Origin: Calliopsis andreniformis
Taxonomy: Eukaryota; Arthropoda; Insecta; Hymenoptera; Andrenidae
DNA length: 64,000 nucleotides
Reading direction: 5' to 3'
Assembly: GCF_051401765.1 (NCBI RefSeq)
Contig: NC_135067.1
Span: 21,013,501-21,077,500 of the forward strand
The first letter of the stretch is position 1; every line of letters begins with the position of its first letter. Positions 1-14,700 of this stretch are shown piece by piece. Below the pieces are notes generated by a model. The model was given only the letters and a program-made list of their open reading frames with translations, ran no database searches and had not been told where the DNA came from. The position numbers and the translations under genes are program-made.

Positions 1-3000
1 TGGCTATGCTGTGCGTCTACAGCTTCGATATACCAGCCACGATGAGCTGTTTACGTTCTGGCTACAACTATACTGGAAATTAGCTCGATACTTGGAGAAC
101 GATATGATAATACTGCTTCGATAGGGTGTCGTTTCCATCAAACTAGGAAATTTTGATAACGAAATTGGAATTTGCAGTTATTTGATATAGAGAACGCGAT
201 AGGTAAATTTTATTTTGTTAAGTAGCGTTTTCAAATTAGTAAACATTTTTCATATTGCTACATGTTTATTAGAAATGAGGAAATTCGACTTTTTTTCGTG
301 TATTCCTGCATTTGAAATCTCGACCGCATGGGGTCCACAATTAGCGGATTAATAACTTGGCGCCTCTGTAGGAATTAATTGGAAAGCAATGAATGCGAAT
401 GAGCTTGCGCTGACGCAGAAGTTTCACGGAGGGGAATCTCTATCCCTAATCCCTTCTCGCCCTATTGTCTAGCCGAGAGTTGGCCGACTAAGCCAATTAT
501 TGGGCCCCTGAAAACCTCCAGATTCGGCGGGGGCTAATTTATGCCAACCCCCTTGTGATTCCTGTCTAAGATCAACGGAACTTTCTGATTACTAGAATGG
601 TCGATGCCACGAATTCTTAGATAGATTCAAGGAGTCTCTAATACGCACAAATCGCTCTTCAGAATTTCAGATATCTGTAATGCCCCTTTAAAAGACCTCA
701 AGTGTCTATTGCTCCTTGAAGCGATGGAAACCATCAAATATTTGCTAATATTACCCTAGTCTTTCCAGAGAATATCTTCAAGGATGTTCTGGAGTAAGAT
801 CTACGACTGATACATTGTCTTCAATATTAAACATCTAGTGGTACTGCAATATAACCCTAATTTCTTATTATATTTCTAAGCTTATATTCAGAATCTATTA
901 GCAAAAGTCGCAGCTAGTTCCGGAGCCATTTCAACGAATAATGAAAGCACTTCCGGCAGGATACGTACGCAACTGGGCTAATGCACTTGGAATTGCCTCC
1001 CTTTCCGTTAGGAGATCGGCAGTTACTTGTATTTTGAAGCAGCACTGAGCACCCTGAGAGGCGCGCAATAGAGACAGACGAATACCGAGACCCGGATATG
1101 TCGGTGGAAATGGGAAATACCGGAAGCGTAGAAATCGTATTCGTCCCTTCGCGTTGGAGCTTCATATGTACGCAGATGTCTGGCTCTGTCGGACGAGTTG
1201 TCTGTCTCGAGAGCTGACGCTCTCTTACGTCTACTTCGTCCTCTTGCAAAAGACACACTATACTTCTACTAAGAGCTGGCGTCATTTCAATGAGTGGATC
1301 TCAGAAATGAATTAGTAGAATGTACCTTTAGTCTCACTAAGAAAAATTCATTAATCACCTGTCGTATATAGATTAACGTATTAGATAGATTAGTCTCATG
1401 GAACTATGCAGTTTTCACATGGAACTCCATACAATATTCAACGTTTCGAATCGCAAATTTCTCCCAGAACTTTCCACAAGCCTCTAGAACGAATCGATGT
1501 GAAGCGGCACGGCATAACGTACGCTCGCGTTTGGTAATGAATTTTTTAAAACGATTTCAGGAGGGGAAACGAACTGTTGACCTAGTTAAACTGCTCGCCC
1601 CTGCTTCTCGCTCGGCTGAAATTAACCCGGCGCATAAAGGTCCCGGCCACTTATTCATTACGCTCGCCCTCGCGATTTTAATTACAAAGTGTCCTATTGA
1701 CTCGATTGCAGGCAGCCCGTAGAGAAGGAATAAGAGTTCTTTTTAAGAATTATCTTGGTACGCAGCTGAGTGTAATGAAGTTTGCGCAACCTTGCGCCAT
1801 TGTTACTTTAAACGTATTAAAAGTAATGGAATATCGTCGTCCGAGACTGTCACGTACGCTTTCTCGCGAGCATTGAATGGCCAGATGAAATCGGCGCGAG
1901 TATGAAGTGGCGACATAAAATCTGAGAAACCCTTTCTGCATAGGGAAGGTCACACTGGATGGACGTCGAATAATCCCCTTTCGAAACAGGTCAAAGTAAT
2001 TCGACGATCGGCAGTTTATTAAGGCATTAATGTCGATGGATCGTAAAGGCGGATAAGAAATAGATTACGCGGAAGCACCGGAAGAGGGATGACAAGATAA
2101 CTCGTTCAGCTCTTCCGATCAGACGACTAGATACGGCGAAATATCAAGATGGAAAGTAAGAGTTAGTCGTTGTAAAGAATACGAATACGGTTCGACGATC
2201 ATCCCTGGAGAAGATTAAAAGTTCCGTCTCACTAAACTCCACTTTAACCTTCCTCGGTGCCTGGTAAGTTCCCATACTTCACTAACTAAGAACTCCCTCT
2301 CCCTTGTCTCTCCCGTTCTCAGTCCTCCCCTTTCATCTTTTTTCTTCTTCTCCTCCTTCGTCGTCATGCTTCTCTCTTGACCATTCATTCGCTCCCCCTT
2401 CGCCTGCTCACCGGCATCGGTTAAAGGGCGAAGTTTCAGCTTGTTCAAAGCGCTGCACGAAAACCGCGGGATGGTGTTACCTCTGGTTCACGGATCACTG
2501 CGGTGGTCGTTTTATGGGGGAAAATTTCAAAGGGAAACGAGTCGTCTGAAACGCAATGAAAGATGAGCGTGGTTCTTTAATACGCGTACGAGTTAAAAGC
2601 CACGCGCGAAACGCTTGCTCGAACAGAGATTTCGTTTATTCGGAGAATTTGGAAGATGTTTCCAACGATCTCGTCCCAAAAAGAGAGAGCAAACACCAGC
2701 GTGAATGGATGTTCTATCGGTGCCCTTTGTGGCTCGATTAATTAGACCAGTTAAAAATGGAACAGGATTCTTCTTAGTAAATCCAGTAAAACCTCGAACG
2801 GAAGACAATGGAAAAAGACCTGAAACCCGCTCTCGTTTTTCTTCGTCCATGACTTCGGTGATGTAGCACTTGTTTGGGAGGATTCTTCCATGGGAATTTC
2901 GAAGGGTGCAGAAACTTCCATCTCTCACTCTTTTCGTCTGCCATGTGTTTCCAGTTCTCATGTTATCGATCTTCCGTAAATCCTCACACGAAAATGCCCA

Positions 3001-4580
3001 GAATATCAATCAGTTAATTAGATTTTCGACCCTCGCTCAAATCATAATTATCCCCACTCAACAAGGAATACATCTCACAACATCTCCAAATTATCCAACA
3101 TCTTAGAAACACTCTCGACACGGGAATGTACCCAGCAGCTCCCCAGCTGAATTACAATTTCCATTGCACTTAATCTCCTTAATTCTCTAATTACGTTACT
3201 CCCGCGGTAATTAATTATTCGCCAAAATAGCTCTAATTAAACAACCAGGCTCGTCGAAAAACGCCGCCTCGTCTTCGGACGCGTATCGCTAAAACGCGTC
3301 GACAGCGTTATCGTCCTCGTGGAACGCACGCTAATCCCCCTCGTACACGGTTCTCCGCCTGGATTACTGCTGTTCTGGGTTTCCCGGAAGCGTACGCGTA
3401 CCGAGGAAGACGCGTACACGCGACGGAACTAACGATCTTGCCCAGAATCGCGAAACAATTAAAGCGGCTTGTCTAGTCGTAAGGGTGTGTTTGGAGCGTC
3501 CGCTTACGAGCCGCGAAATCACTTGGTGCATATGGCTCGTGGTGGGCGATCGGATTAGCCGTCGTTCGTCGTCTCAGTTTCCTGGGGGATGCAGGGTTCA
3601 CGTGGAGGAGCGATCGCGACGAACAAGCTGCTCTCCTTCTGTAGCGGCTGCCCGTGGCGCGAACGATAAACTGCAATTTCGGAGGAAGCGAGCAGCTCGG
3701 GTATTTACGAGCCGAACGATGCGCCGTTGCAGCTGCACTCTCGGGAATCCGGGAAAGTCTCGATTCGAAGGGGCTAACTACGTGTTTAGGCGCGGAACTC
3801 GTGCAACTTCTCACGAATGGGTACACCGCGTACTGGGCGTACTTTATCATTCGGGACCTTGGGAAACGAGATTTATGGGGCTGTCGGGGTAATTTGGCAA
3901 CGGGCGATTAGGAATTTTCGAGGGATTCCGTGGAAACGTTTTAAAGTGGTATTAGGTAGGTACTACTCTTTTCAAAGTGGAGGATTTCTGAAGATGGACT
4001 GTACTGTATTTTAGAATAGAGCAGCAGTAGCTAATTGCATTCTTGGGAAACTGATATGATTCGTAGAATCTCTCTAATTTCGGTCTTTCAAATATACTCC
4101 TGAATCTTTTACGATTTTATATAGATTTATAATTATCCCATTATTTTCTATATTCCACAATTACATCAAAACATGCCCTGCTTTCGCCCGAAGAAAACGA
4201 AGCGCAGGGCTCTGAGAACGTGTTCCCAGAAAAGTGTCGAGGGTGTAAGTGGTAGGGGCGCAGTTATGCAAAAATGATCGCGAGTCCTCGTGAGCCTTGG
4301 GTTGAAAAAGTCTGGGAATTTCGCGCGACGTACATTCACTTTGCCGGCTGGGTCGCGATGCAATCGAGCTGAAAACCGGCTGAGGAGGCGCGTCGCAGCG
4401 GAGGTCCTCGTCGCGGGGCACTTTTACCGAAGTAATCGGACCCAAGATGATCTCGCCTGTTTAGGTAGCGTCGTTTCGCGAACGGGCAACGTTTGCATCG
4501 TTCTTGCATAAGCCGCGGTATTGCATTGCCACGCGCGTTACCGAGCTAATATTGCGACGGTTGGAAGGTGCGCGAGGCCT
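1..4580. other. Upstream intergenic or distal intronic DNA, no gene seen
   Basis: Open frames here are short (up to 138 codons) and overlap similar frames on the other strand, with no domain. A pyrimidine-rich stretch lies at about 2291-2378, and a CpG-rich patch at about 3240-3900 causes the paired overlapping ORFs there. I see nothing supportable as coding. Confidence 0.6.
2291..2378 (+). repeat. Polypyrimidine low-complexity tract
   Basis: A C/T-dominated run of almost 90 bases with CTC, TCC and TTC motifs and few purines. It is low-complexity sequence with no consistent period. Confidence 0.6.
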
Positions 4581-4601
4581 GAGAGAGAGAGAGAGAGAGA
4601 A
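4581..4601 (+). repeat. (GA)10 microsatellite
   Basis: Ten perfect GA dinucleotides within a purine-rich stretch that continues to about 4630. Confidence 0.95.
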
Positions 4602-7600
4602 GTGGTTGAAGGTGGAGAGGGAGAAGGGGATATAAGCTCGTTGGCCTGGAGACGTAATGGGTTCTGTTCCTGCCCTCTGGCTGAGATAATGAGGAGTGAT
4701 ACTAGGATTATTAAGGAGCCCATCAGCACGTGCCACCTACCGTTCTCCACGACGTTAAGATCCATCTTGAAAATTCAGCGGCTGCTTTCTGCGCCATGGC
4801 AAACGGAATCGAATACTTGCAGCATTGATAACGTTGGCTCTGCACGCGACGAACCTTCTGCGCTCTGTAATTGCACGCGGGCGTAATAAGCTGAGACAAT
4901 CCAGAAAGAAATGCATTATAGAGTTGATTGCTCTTCACCGGAGAAAAAGATTTATCTTGCGTTAGCTGTGAGAGAATCTCGCGAAACGTCTGACCTGAAA
5001 ATTCATGCAAAATAGAAAGAGCTCCTTCTCGACGCGTTTGATTCGAGATGTGGAAAGAGTAGACAGTTATCAACCGACAGGCAACTACTTTGCATGAAAG
5101 AGCGACTTATACTGCAAGGAACGTTCGCCCGTTTGCTGGTTAAAACAGAAAGGTTGGGATTTTCGTTTCGCTCGTTTCGCAGGCTCTGTGCAACGAGGTG
5201 AATGAAAATAGATGGTATAAATAACAGTTCTTTTGTTACTGTCTTTCAACGCTGCAGAAACAGGGGTAATTGCAAAATTCATTCGAGCGCGTTAAGTGTT
5301 CGTTTTTTACCCAATGGTCAGCTTTTATGTAGCAGAAGCAAAAGAGGGCAGAGAATACTGCGGCGTATCAGTTTATGTCTAATCTTGTTGAGGTTTACGA
5401 TGGTATTTATTGCCATTTAACGAGGTAGTACCTTCGTTTAACTTCATTCTCGTCTGTGAGCGTTGTCGAGTAATTTCGTGAATCCCTGTAAATCCACGTT
5501 GAAGAAGCTTCTTCTATAAAATTACGCGCAATAGAATCAACCGAGTGAGGTTCTCGTAAAAGTGGTAGATAAATAACTTCCACAGTTTAACCAGATAAGC
5601 CGGTCAATTTTTCTTCCCTCGCTTAACCATGCCCTCTTCAAGCACAAATAAGTATATTGAAATACCGAGCTATTTTCATGAATTTAACCTAATTGGATGT
5701 TGCAGTATTTTATTCAGCATAGGTACTTCATAACGCTTTTATGTAACCATGATGTTAAGACATTTCTTTACATATTTTATTTCGAAAGATATTCGTATTA
5801 CGAAGTCTCCTTCAAACTGAAATAATCAGCCAACGACATTTCCAGGATTGCAAGTAGCATTTTTTCACAATCAAACGCCTCTTTAATAATTCATGCCAGC
5901 AAAGTGGGTAGGGACGGGGGTTTAGCGAGGAAGTTTTCTGATACGTCGATCCAACGCCGAACTTCAATTGGTGCGGTGTTTGAACGCTCTTCAGACCCTC
6001 TGATATTGTATTCGGGGCTGCGCGGGCACACGAAACTTCGCCAGTTTCCGTGTATCTCTCTGTTTATTTACGGGGCTCCGCGAAGTCGTCACGTTTTTCC
6101 AAAGACGCTCCTCGCGATGCTGCACAGGCCTTTTCATCCTCTCGCCTTTTCCGCGGCCCTGCTTATTTATTTTCCGCGTAGCTGCTTATTTATTTTCTGC
6201 TGGCTACTATTCAGCGTATTCTCGTAGCAAACGTTTGCTCGTCAAAACAATGTTTTACGAATGCATTCGAGGCTGCTTCCATGTAGCCTTCTTTCCTGCA
6301 GTAGATAAAAGAAAGGATATAACTAGGTGAGGGTATCTTCGTCAAAGAGAATTGCCTAGATCCAACTATGAGAAACATTTAATGAGAGCTTCTCGACATT
6401 TTCGTCAAGGAATAATTTCATCGTCCTGTGATGTTCCCCTCTTTGATATATCTCTCTGTTTTCTTTGACAAAACTAGTTTTCAAATATTGAGCAAACCTC
6501 GATATAACGAATTTGCTACAAATTAGTCCGTCATTATTAAAAGGATACTTAATCAAGGCATTCCAGCCAAATGCGACTTCAAAAAGGCAATTTAGAGAAG
6601 AGACCGTGCTCCCCTTTGTCAAATTTTCTAGGACTCGACCTGAAGTTAGTTATCCTTAGTTTTCACGCGACGTATTTAGCACATTAATTAATAGTTCATT
6701 ATCCGTGTTAGCACAGTTTAGACCTTACACGAATCTTCTTGTTTAAATATTTCTTGAATATTTAACTAAGACGAGGCGCCTGAATGAAAGCAGCTTTTTA
6801 GGTCGGTATCAAACGAGATTACTAAATTATTAATTTATCATAATCATCGTAAAATAATCTTCCTCCGGAACTACGGTCATTTTCCTTAATTGCTCGCCAA
6901 TATTTTATATCAATTTCCGTAACACTTTCAACGCGACGCTCGATAGTATTAAATTATATAGGAGCATGTGACGCAATATCTCTAACTACTATTTCGCTCT
7001 AAAACAGATCTTGCGAATGCACATAGGCGCGTGGTGGTCACCGGATAATTGATGCACTTTAAACGAGCCGAGAACCCGAACCAGCGATTTTCCCAAAAAC
7101 AGCGTATCGGGTTCCTGTTACGGGGCAATCGCCGGATGCGGAAGCTCATTATTACCCGATATTTCGAAACAAGGACGCGTGGGATGAAACGACGCTGCGG
7201 CATTTTCTCCTGCAGTTGCCGATAATCGGCTTCAATTCGTACGCTCAACAATCGTGTAATCGTTTTCAACTGGTTCCACAGCGATGGTCTAAAACTGGCT
7301 TATTCGAATAATTTTCTGTCTGGTTCAGTTCGCGCTAAAATAGGCTAAAAGTGTGTCTGATGGTAAGGTTTACTCTATTAGTAGTGAGGTACAGCGGCCG
7401 CAGTAGAATAAATCTACGCGTCAGACAGTAGAATAAGTCCGTAATAAAACCTCAAATTTAATTTCATCATTCTTCATTTTTCTCTCATTTCGGCTTTTGG
7501 AATCACCTCCTGCCCAGTTACACCTCTCTTCCTAAAATTTCCTGTAGAGTTCCTCGCGTTTTAACTCCCAATTTCTACACTATAAAATTTTTTTTAACAT

Positions 7601-10600
7601 TCATTTTCGATGAAAGCTTCACACCAGCAGGGATAGAAAAAATTCCGTCAGTTCAGGAGTATCGAAAAACGTTACCGCTGGATCGTGTGGCGGAATTTCA
7701 AGCTCGGGGTAGCCGAAAATTTGGCCTCCAAGAAAGCCACGTTATTAAGGAAGCTAGGGATAGTAAGTTTCCACGCGGAGGCACCCGAGAACTATTTCCA
7801 AGGGAGCGGGCAAGAATGCCCTCCTCCGTCTCTCTCCGCCCCCTGCAGCCAGCCCCTTGGAGCAGATCGATCGCATCAGATCTCTCTGGTCGAATGAAAA
7901 AAGAGTGAAATCGTTGAATCATTAAAATCGAATTCCTCAGAGCGTCGCGGAGACGTCAGGAATTCGTTGGCTGACGGTGCGGAGCATATTTAAGGGCAGA
8001 AATGGAGATGAAGAAGGAAGTCGTCGCGTCGTTGGCCGGCAATTGCCGTCAACTTTGAAGTCCCGGGCATCCGGCTTCCGCCGGAAGTTCCCCGCTCGAC
8101 TTATTGCCCCCTCTTTTTCCTCTTGGCCGGAGCGACCTATGAAAATCGTCGGGCTTATTGAACTTCTTCGGTAATTTATTCTCAGATAGAAATTTGCTTA
8201 GTCTCCCGCCAGCGATTTTCCTTGGGAATGAGATCTACGAAGGCTCTGAAATCGTATCTCAGTGGAAGATATTGGGTTTGACTCTGGGTATCGTATTCTG
8301 AGGTTGAGTCGATTTTTTTGTTAATATGCAAATTAATGAAGACTCGACAAATGGAGAAGTAGTTCCTCTTTTTATCTGTTTTGTTTCTTTAGACTATTTT
8401 CGAGGGGAGTATTTTCTTATTCTACCCGCAGAACAGATGTTAGTGGTACCGAACAATGTTAATCTCACATTCGCTGAACAATTTCAGATAGCCTCGAGAA
8501 CGTCTGTCTTCTTAATCTTTACAAATGGTGTACCCTTTACGGGCCACTAACCTTGCCTCATCCCGCATCCATCAGAATCACGCGAGTCCCAGTCCATTTC
8601 TCGTACCGTGGGTGGTCCGCCCACCTCTATATCTCTACCCCTCCGTCATTTTACCATGGATTCATCAACAAAGATTACTCATCGTTATCTGTGCCACTCG
8701 AACATTTTCATTGGCGCTCAGATCTAACAGTTTGAAACGTTCCCTCGCGGAGCCTGGGCCACCCTCGGTCCATTTACTAGAGCAAAGGGTAAAGGTGTTC
8801 CCTTTGCCTACCTCTCCCTTCGGAACTCGGGCGTGTTCCGAAGTGGAGAACGAGGCCAATTTGAATTCTAGGGGCGCCGATATTACACGGCACATTTAAT
8901 ATTCGCTGGAGTAAAACGGCTCGTACGAACGACGCCCTGGGAGGCATCAACGTTTTGACGTGCACCAGCGTCCCCTCCTGCGACCCACTTCATAGATTCC
9001 AGCCCATCAAGACCTAATTCTGACGACTAACCGCTCGCCCTGTCCTTTCACTGACTGAGGAGGCGGCAGAGCGAAAAAGAAGATAGTCGTCGCGCGATTT
9101 GAATTCCGTGCGCGTCGGGGCCCCGCTGTAAGTTTGCCATTCGTTCGGCGCAAATATGGCCGACCGAAGAACGTTCCAGGAGGCGTCAGCAACTGTACCT
9201 ACAGCTCGTTTCAAGGATATCTGGTATGCACCGGTAGTCGACGGACATAATGCAGGTTCGGCCCGCACATAATGGTAATAGTTGGCTCCGATCCCAGAGG
9301 CCCGTTCCACTCTCAACCGTGTTAGCTCTCCTTCAACCCCCTACCCTCACCTACGCCTCTATTCTCTCGGCGGGTGACTCTCTCCTCGTGTCGCTGTACG
9401 TGCATCCCGCAGTGACACGACGACAAGCGGACTCGGCTGGCTCTCTAACGAGCAGAATCCGTGACTATCGATCTAGTTACGTCGCGCGGAGGATTCTGGC
9501 CTGGAGTTCTGACGCACGACACGACCGCCACCGAGGACGTAAATCTCCGGTCGAGCGGCACCCGATTTTTGTCAGGCCCTCTTTTCGCCCACGAGATTCG
9601 GCACACTTCCAATCGGCAGGCTCCTGTTAACCGTTGCGTTCGTTGCGAAACTTTCGTTGCGACCGAACTTGCGAACAGTGGCGTATTGCTGTGAGTTGGG
9701 AAGTTCTCTTCGTCCCCCTTTTTCGTTCTTCATGTTTCTTAGTAGCAAGCCGACTTGGTTGCGTCTCATCGATCAGTCGATTCTCACAAGTTCGCCATTG
9801 ACCGCCTCTTTTAGTAGTGGTGCGACGAATTCGAGATTTATAGTTGAATTAAGGGAGGAGTTAGGGAAAATATTTACTCCGTCAATTATTGCGTATTAGG
9901 ACTTAAATGTTTGCTCGGGGATTCTCTTAGTTGTTGAGGAATGTAGCATGCGAAAGGGGGAAAAGTAATTAGGGCTTGTAGGAGTAATAATTTTGATTAG
10001 TGTAGATGATATTCCTCAGCCGACAGAGAGAAAATACAAATGAAGCAGCGTTACTGAAAATGGAGGAACTCCCGAGCGAAATACCACTGAAAATGGGATC
10101 GAGACTTATGAATAAAATATACAGCCGCGAAAATTTTCCCAGGAGCTGTTGTTAAACCTCATTAAGTTATTGTCCCGCCGCTTACTTTGTTTTAAAAGGG
10201 ACTATTGTCTCTGGTGTTTAAACTAACGTAGCGGCAAAAGTAAAATAACAATACTAGTTAGCAATTCTTGGAAATCTGTTTAATATGCAGCGTTTACTGT
10301 GACCCACAGTTTCTTTATATTTCTCATGAAAGCTACTTGCACAAAGAATATACGTCGTTTTATCTCATATAAGTGCTTTCATTTGTCGCAAAAGGACCCC
10401 GAAATTAAACAACATAGCGGAACAATATATTCTTTCTTACTGCAACTAATCTTTTTCATGCAGAATAAAATAACAGCCTTGTAATTAAGGTACAAAAACA
10501 CTTAAGTTAAAAAATATTAAAAAATACATCGATAAAATTTTCTCTTGTCATAACTTGCTACGTCTATACACCACGTAAAAAGAGTGTAAAGAAAACTTCG

Positions 10601-11573
10601 TGGGGAAACTTATTAAACTAACTTTCACAATTGGTCAATTGCATACATAATGACCTTCCAGGATGAAGTTTCTTTGAAAATTGAGTTTCGTATTAAAATG
10701 ATATCACAGGAGCCTCATTTATTTTGAACAGAAAATCTCTTCATCGACTTCACTATTTCTGCCCCATCCAAAGTGCACTGAAGTTTCTTTTTTCGCGTTC
10801 GAGTCTCGGCCGCATTAGGAAGGGTACTCTGGAATTGTTGGCCGTCAAGATCACCCTGACAGGTCCGATTGCATTCTAAATTAAGCCAAGCTATTTAAAT
10901 AGTTTCGTTGGGCGATCGACGCCTTGATTTCTAGTATCTCCTCGACTCGTAAGTCGTTCCAGCTGATTTACTTAGTTAGCAATTCATAGCCCCACACAGC
11001 TCACAGCAGCCTGATATATGGTGAGCATTGTTGCGCCGACGACCTCAGCATTCGTTTCCCTCCGACTCCCCAGAGGTTGTTCGCCACCCCCGAAGGCACA
11101 AGGCCGGCCAGTTTTTGCCCTGGTGCATTAGGAACGCGATATTTCAAGTCTGGACCCCAACATTGGCCGCCTCTACTCGCTCTTTCTCCTCTTCCACCTC
11201 CTTCCTCTTCTGCTCTATAAAAGCTGCTAGCGGTGGATCCGTTCGAAGCTGCGTGGTGCTTTAAAAACAATCGGTACAGCCACGATTCCCTCGACGCCTC
11301 CGCTAGCAAGGCGACGCTGAACACTGACCCGAAATAACTTTCAGGAAACTTGGTCTCCTACCTCAGCTCCTTCAGGGAAAGGATCGCTCCTCTAATGGTA
11401 TCTTGCCTGGGAAGTTTTGGTCGCTTTCGTGGTTATTATATGCACGAGTACACACCTGGATGGTCCAATCCAATATCAGTCTTTGGTTTCGCGTTGCTCT
11501 GCGATGATCCAATACATACGTCTTAGATATCTTGCGGAACGATTTACTGGAGACCCTCCCTATACTCTCGTCC
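4602..11573. other. Intergenic DNA without a supportable gene
   Basis: Mixed AT-rich and CpG-rich sequence. Frames up to 126 codons have no recognisable domain, and those in the GC-rich patch at 9000-9700 mirror frames on the other strand. A hydrophobic short frame ending at 6227 lacks a splice donor and looks like T-rich chance sequence. Confidence 0.55.
8326..8337 (+). promoter_or_regulatory. Octamer/homeodomain composite site
   Basis: ATGCAAATTAAT combines the POU octamer ATGCAAAT with an overlapping TAAT homeodomain core. The identical 12-mer recurs at 41556-41567. Function is inference from the motif. Confidence 0.25.
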
Positions 11574-11719
11574 AAAATTTAAAACTTTGAAAATTTGAAA
11601 ATTTGAAAATTTGAAAGTTTGAAAATTTAAAAATTTGAAAGTTTGAAAATTTGAAAATTTGAAAATTTAAAAATTTTTAAATTTGAAAGTTTGAAAATTT
11701 GAAAATTTGAAAATTTGAA
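11574..11719 (+). repeat. 8-bp AT-rich minisatellite, unit AAAATTTG
   Basis: About 18 consecutive units of AAAATTTG, with variants AAAGTTTG and AAAATTTA, fill roughly 146 bases. The variant units recur at intervals, which suggests growth by block duplication as well as single-unit slippage. Confidence 0.95.
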
Positions 11720-14700
11720 TACTTCTATAGTAGATTATAATCTTTATAACTCATAGCAGCCCTGAACGTTCACAATAGAATTTAAACGGTACACAAAGCC
11801 AACGAATTCTAAAGGTCTCCATAAAAATGTACATTTTGAGAAACCTAAATGGCCGTTGTGACATCATGAACGGACAGACGGAAGCCTTGGTTGCTGTAGA
11901 CCATCTATTCCCACGATGGGGCCACTGATGCTAGATTTATCCTTGAGGGAGCGAATTTATCGGGGTGACAGTTGTATCGACGACCAGTTCGAGAGCTAAA
12001 GCCGCATTCGCATTTGTAACTATCCAGGGATGGTGGCACGAGCAATCCTTGACGTTTAATACCGCGAGATAAACGAAAGAAATTCCGACGGTGGGGTCTC
12101 GATTCTCCTTCGTCGTTCAATTCTCCTTCTTCGTTTTCTCGCACGATTCCTCGCGTTCTACAACTCGAGACTCTCCTTCCGGAGAGCTATGACACACCGT
12201 TGGTAGATTATTGTTCTACGTGGCGTTCACTCGACCGCGTAATCTCTACGTTTTTCAGCACTGGCCTATGTCGCACGGTTTTGCTGCCATAAAAGTTGAC
12301 CAGATTGCGAACGGGCTGGAATCGTTTATTTCCTCGCCGATAAAACGTTCAATACTCTTTTCTAGCGAATATTTCTCTAATCTCCTTCGTTCGATCGATC
12401 GTCTGTATGAAAGAGATTTTATATGTCATGCGGATTTCGATGACACTGCCTTTATAACGCATTTTTTCTCCCCAGTCTAAAATAAAATGAAACGCAAAGT
12501 AACTTCATTTGCCTATTTCTCTTAAGCTATGTGTTTCTACCAGTGTTGCCCTATTTACATCGCAAACGTTGTAATTTCGATGATCAACGTAAAATTTCAT
12601 ATATTCGACGAGTGGTAAATTCGGCGTTCCGGCTTCGCAGAGGTTAGGATGCCACGCCCGAGCACACATTTTTGTGGTCGAGTCGCAAATTGCAGCAGGA
12701 CGAAACCGAAATCGGATTCCGGTTTCCACGGATGTTCGGCATTAAGCCAAAGCCGATTATGATAACTCGTCCACGTCATAATCGACAGTTATAAGGGTCT
12801 GACCGCCTCCGATCTTGGCCTATGGCTTGTTTCTAGCAACCGATGGTAGTAATTGGCGCCTCCCTCTCTTTGCTCGGCCCGCTTCGTCGAAGGCGATTAA
12901 TCAAAAGTCCTGTAACTTCGATATTGGAAGCTCGTTTGTCCGGCGCTACTGATCAACGGATCCTAGACACGGTTTTAATTACCCCTCGAGCGTGTTTGAG
13001 GCCGTTGAAAATGGGACGAAATAAGGCGAGTTCTAACAAAATAAATTTTACACGAGCAGGTTTTAAATAAGGTCGCAATTTGGTCCCTGAAAACAAATTT
13101 ACCAAAGGAAAGTTAAACGAGATTAATTTCTAAGAATTACGCGGGGTAGTATTCTGAATAAAAAATGAAATTGAATTCGTGTATCAAGGCCCTTGCATAT
13201 TGAAAAACATTTCTCGTTTTTTGGACTTCAATTTTGCAAAGATTTTAATTGAGTCATAGTTTCAGCACAAGCGTTGTAATAATCGTATTACACATTCGAC
13301 TTAGTCCTATGGGCTTTTTTCAGTAGAAAATAACAGACAAAAAACTTCTGATCAAGATCATTATGCTATTAAAAGGGCTATTAGGATCTTCTTCACGCAT
13401 CGGCGAAGTACATAGGACGGTACCAAATCTCAGCCGCAAGTGGGCCGGAAATTGCCACGAATTAATTTTCGCCAACGACGGGCGCGCAGTATCTTGTTAA
13501 TGCTTGAACAGATTCGGTAATGCTCCTCTGTAACTATCTGGATTCACATGGACTAATCTCGTTGATCAACGCGAGCAGATGCAGCGGGCCAAAATTATAT
13601 CTGCGGGGAGAGGGTAAAATTAGGACCGCCGTCCAATATTTCGCCAACTCCGAGCATTAATGGCTGCAACACGGATTCTGTAACTAACGCCCGTGATCCA
13701 TCAGACGACAATAGATCGTCCCCGTCTCTATTATATTATCCAGACGGTGATCAATGATCACAACGCGGAAGAAAGACTTCCTTCGACTCGATTCGCTTAA
13801 CTCGCCTTATTTTTTCCGTCGAAGATTAATCTGGGAAACAGGAAGAGATTAATGAGCAAGATAGTGAGCTTTTCATTGCTTAGTGCCAGAAAATGTCTTA
13901 GCTTGCAAAAACTTTCTAAGAAGAATTCATCAATTCCAGGAGTCTCTAGCGTTGCAAAACTCATTACATTTACATTAATTAAATAGCTATATAGAATCTT
14001 TATTAATATTTACAGAAATTTTCGGAAGAATTCTCTACCCATACTTTCGTGATTCCACTCATCTGTCGATGAAGGATCAGACAGAGAAACCGAACGCGAA
14101 GGGCGAATCAGCATTCGCGATCGAATCGAAGAGCCATCGTACGTCCATCGACAGACGCAGAGCAGCACGCGGAACATCGAGCCTGATAATTCTAACACTT
14201 GAGCGGATCCAGTAAATCATTACGAACAATGCGATACGAGGGTAGGAATAGGGCGAGCGCGGTGATTCACTTTGGCAGCGCATTTATCACTCAACGTCCG
14301 CGGCATCGCGGGAGTTTCGAAACGTTGCGCGTTTCGTGACTGCCTAACGAGGAAAATAGTCACCGCTGCAACGACTGGATGCACGCCTCCTCTCTATACA
14401 AAGTTGCACGAGCTGCCGGCTGTTTCGCGCGCGTATTGTTGGCATGTGGCAGGGCGCGCGCGTGTCTCCGCGCCCGCTGTATTATACATATTTATGGCGC
14501 GCGAAGAGATATAGAACGGATAGGACGGTACGGAGGCAGCGCGAAGCCAATTAAAGTGCAAATGCATGGAGATGTGGATGGAATTCCAAGTAGCACAGTG
14601 ACCGGGAAACCGTCATAAAACCGAAACGGGGGCCGAACTAATCGACACCCAGCCCATATCGAAAGAAGGGAGTACCGAAGAGCGAGGAAAAAAACGAGAT

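Noticed and set aside
12211..12480. Peptide string resembling a helicase motif (FYVAFTRPRNLYVF)
   Set aside because: A short coincidental likeness to a UvrD-type motif; no other helicase motif, no ATG at its start, frame of only 89 codons.
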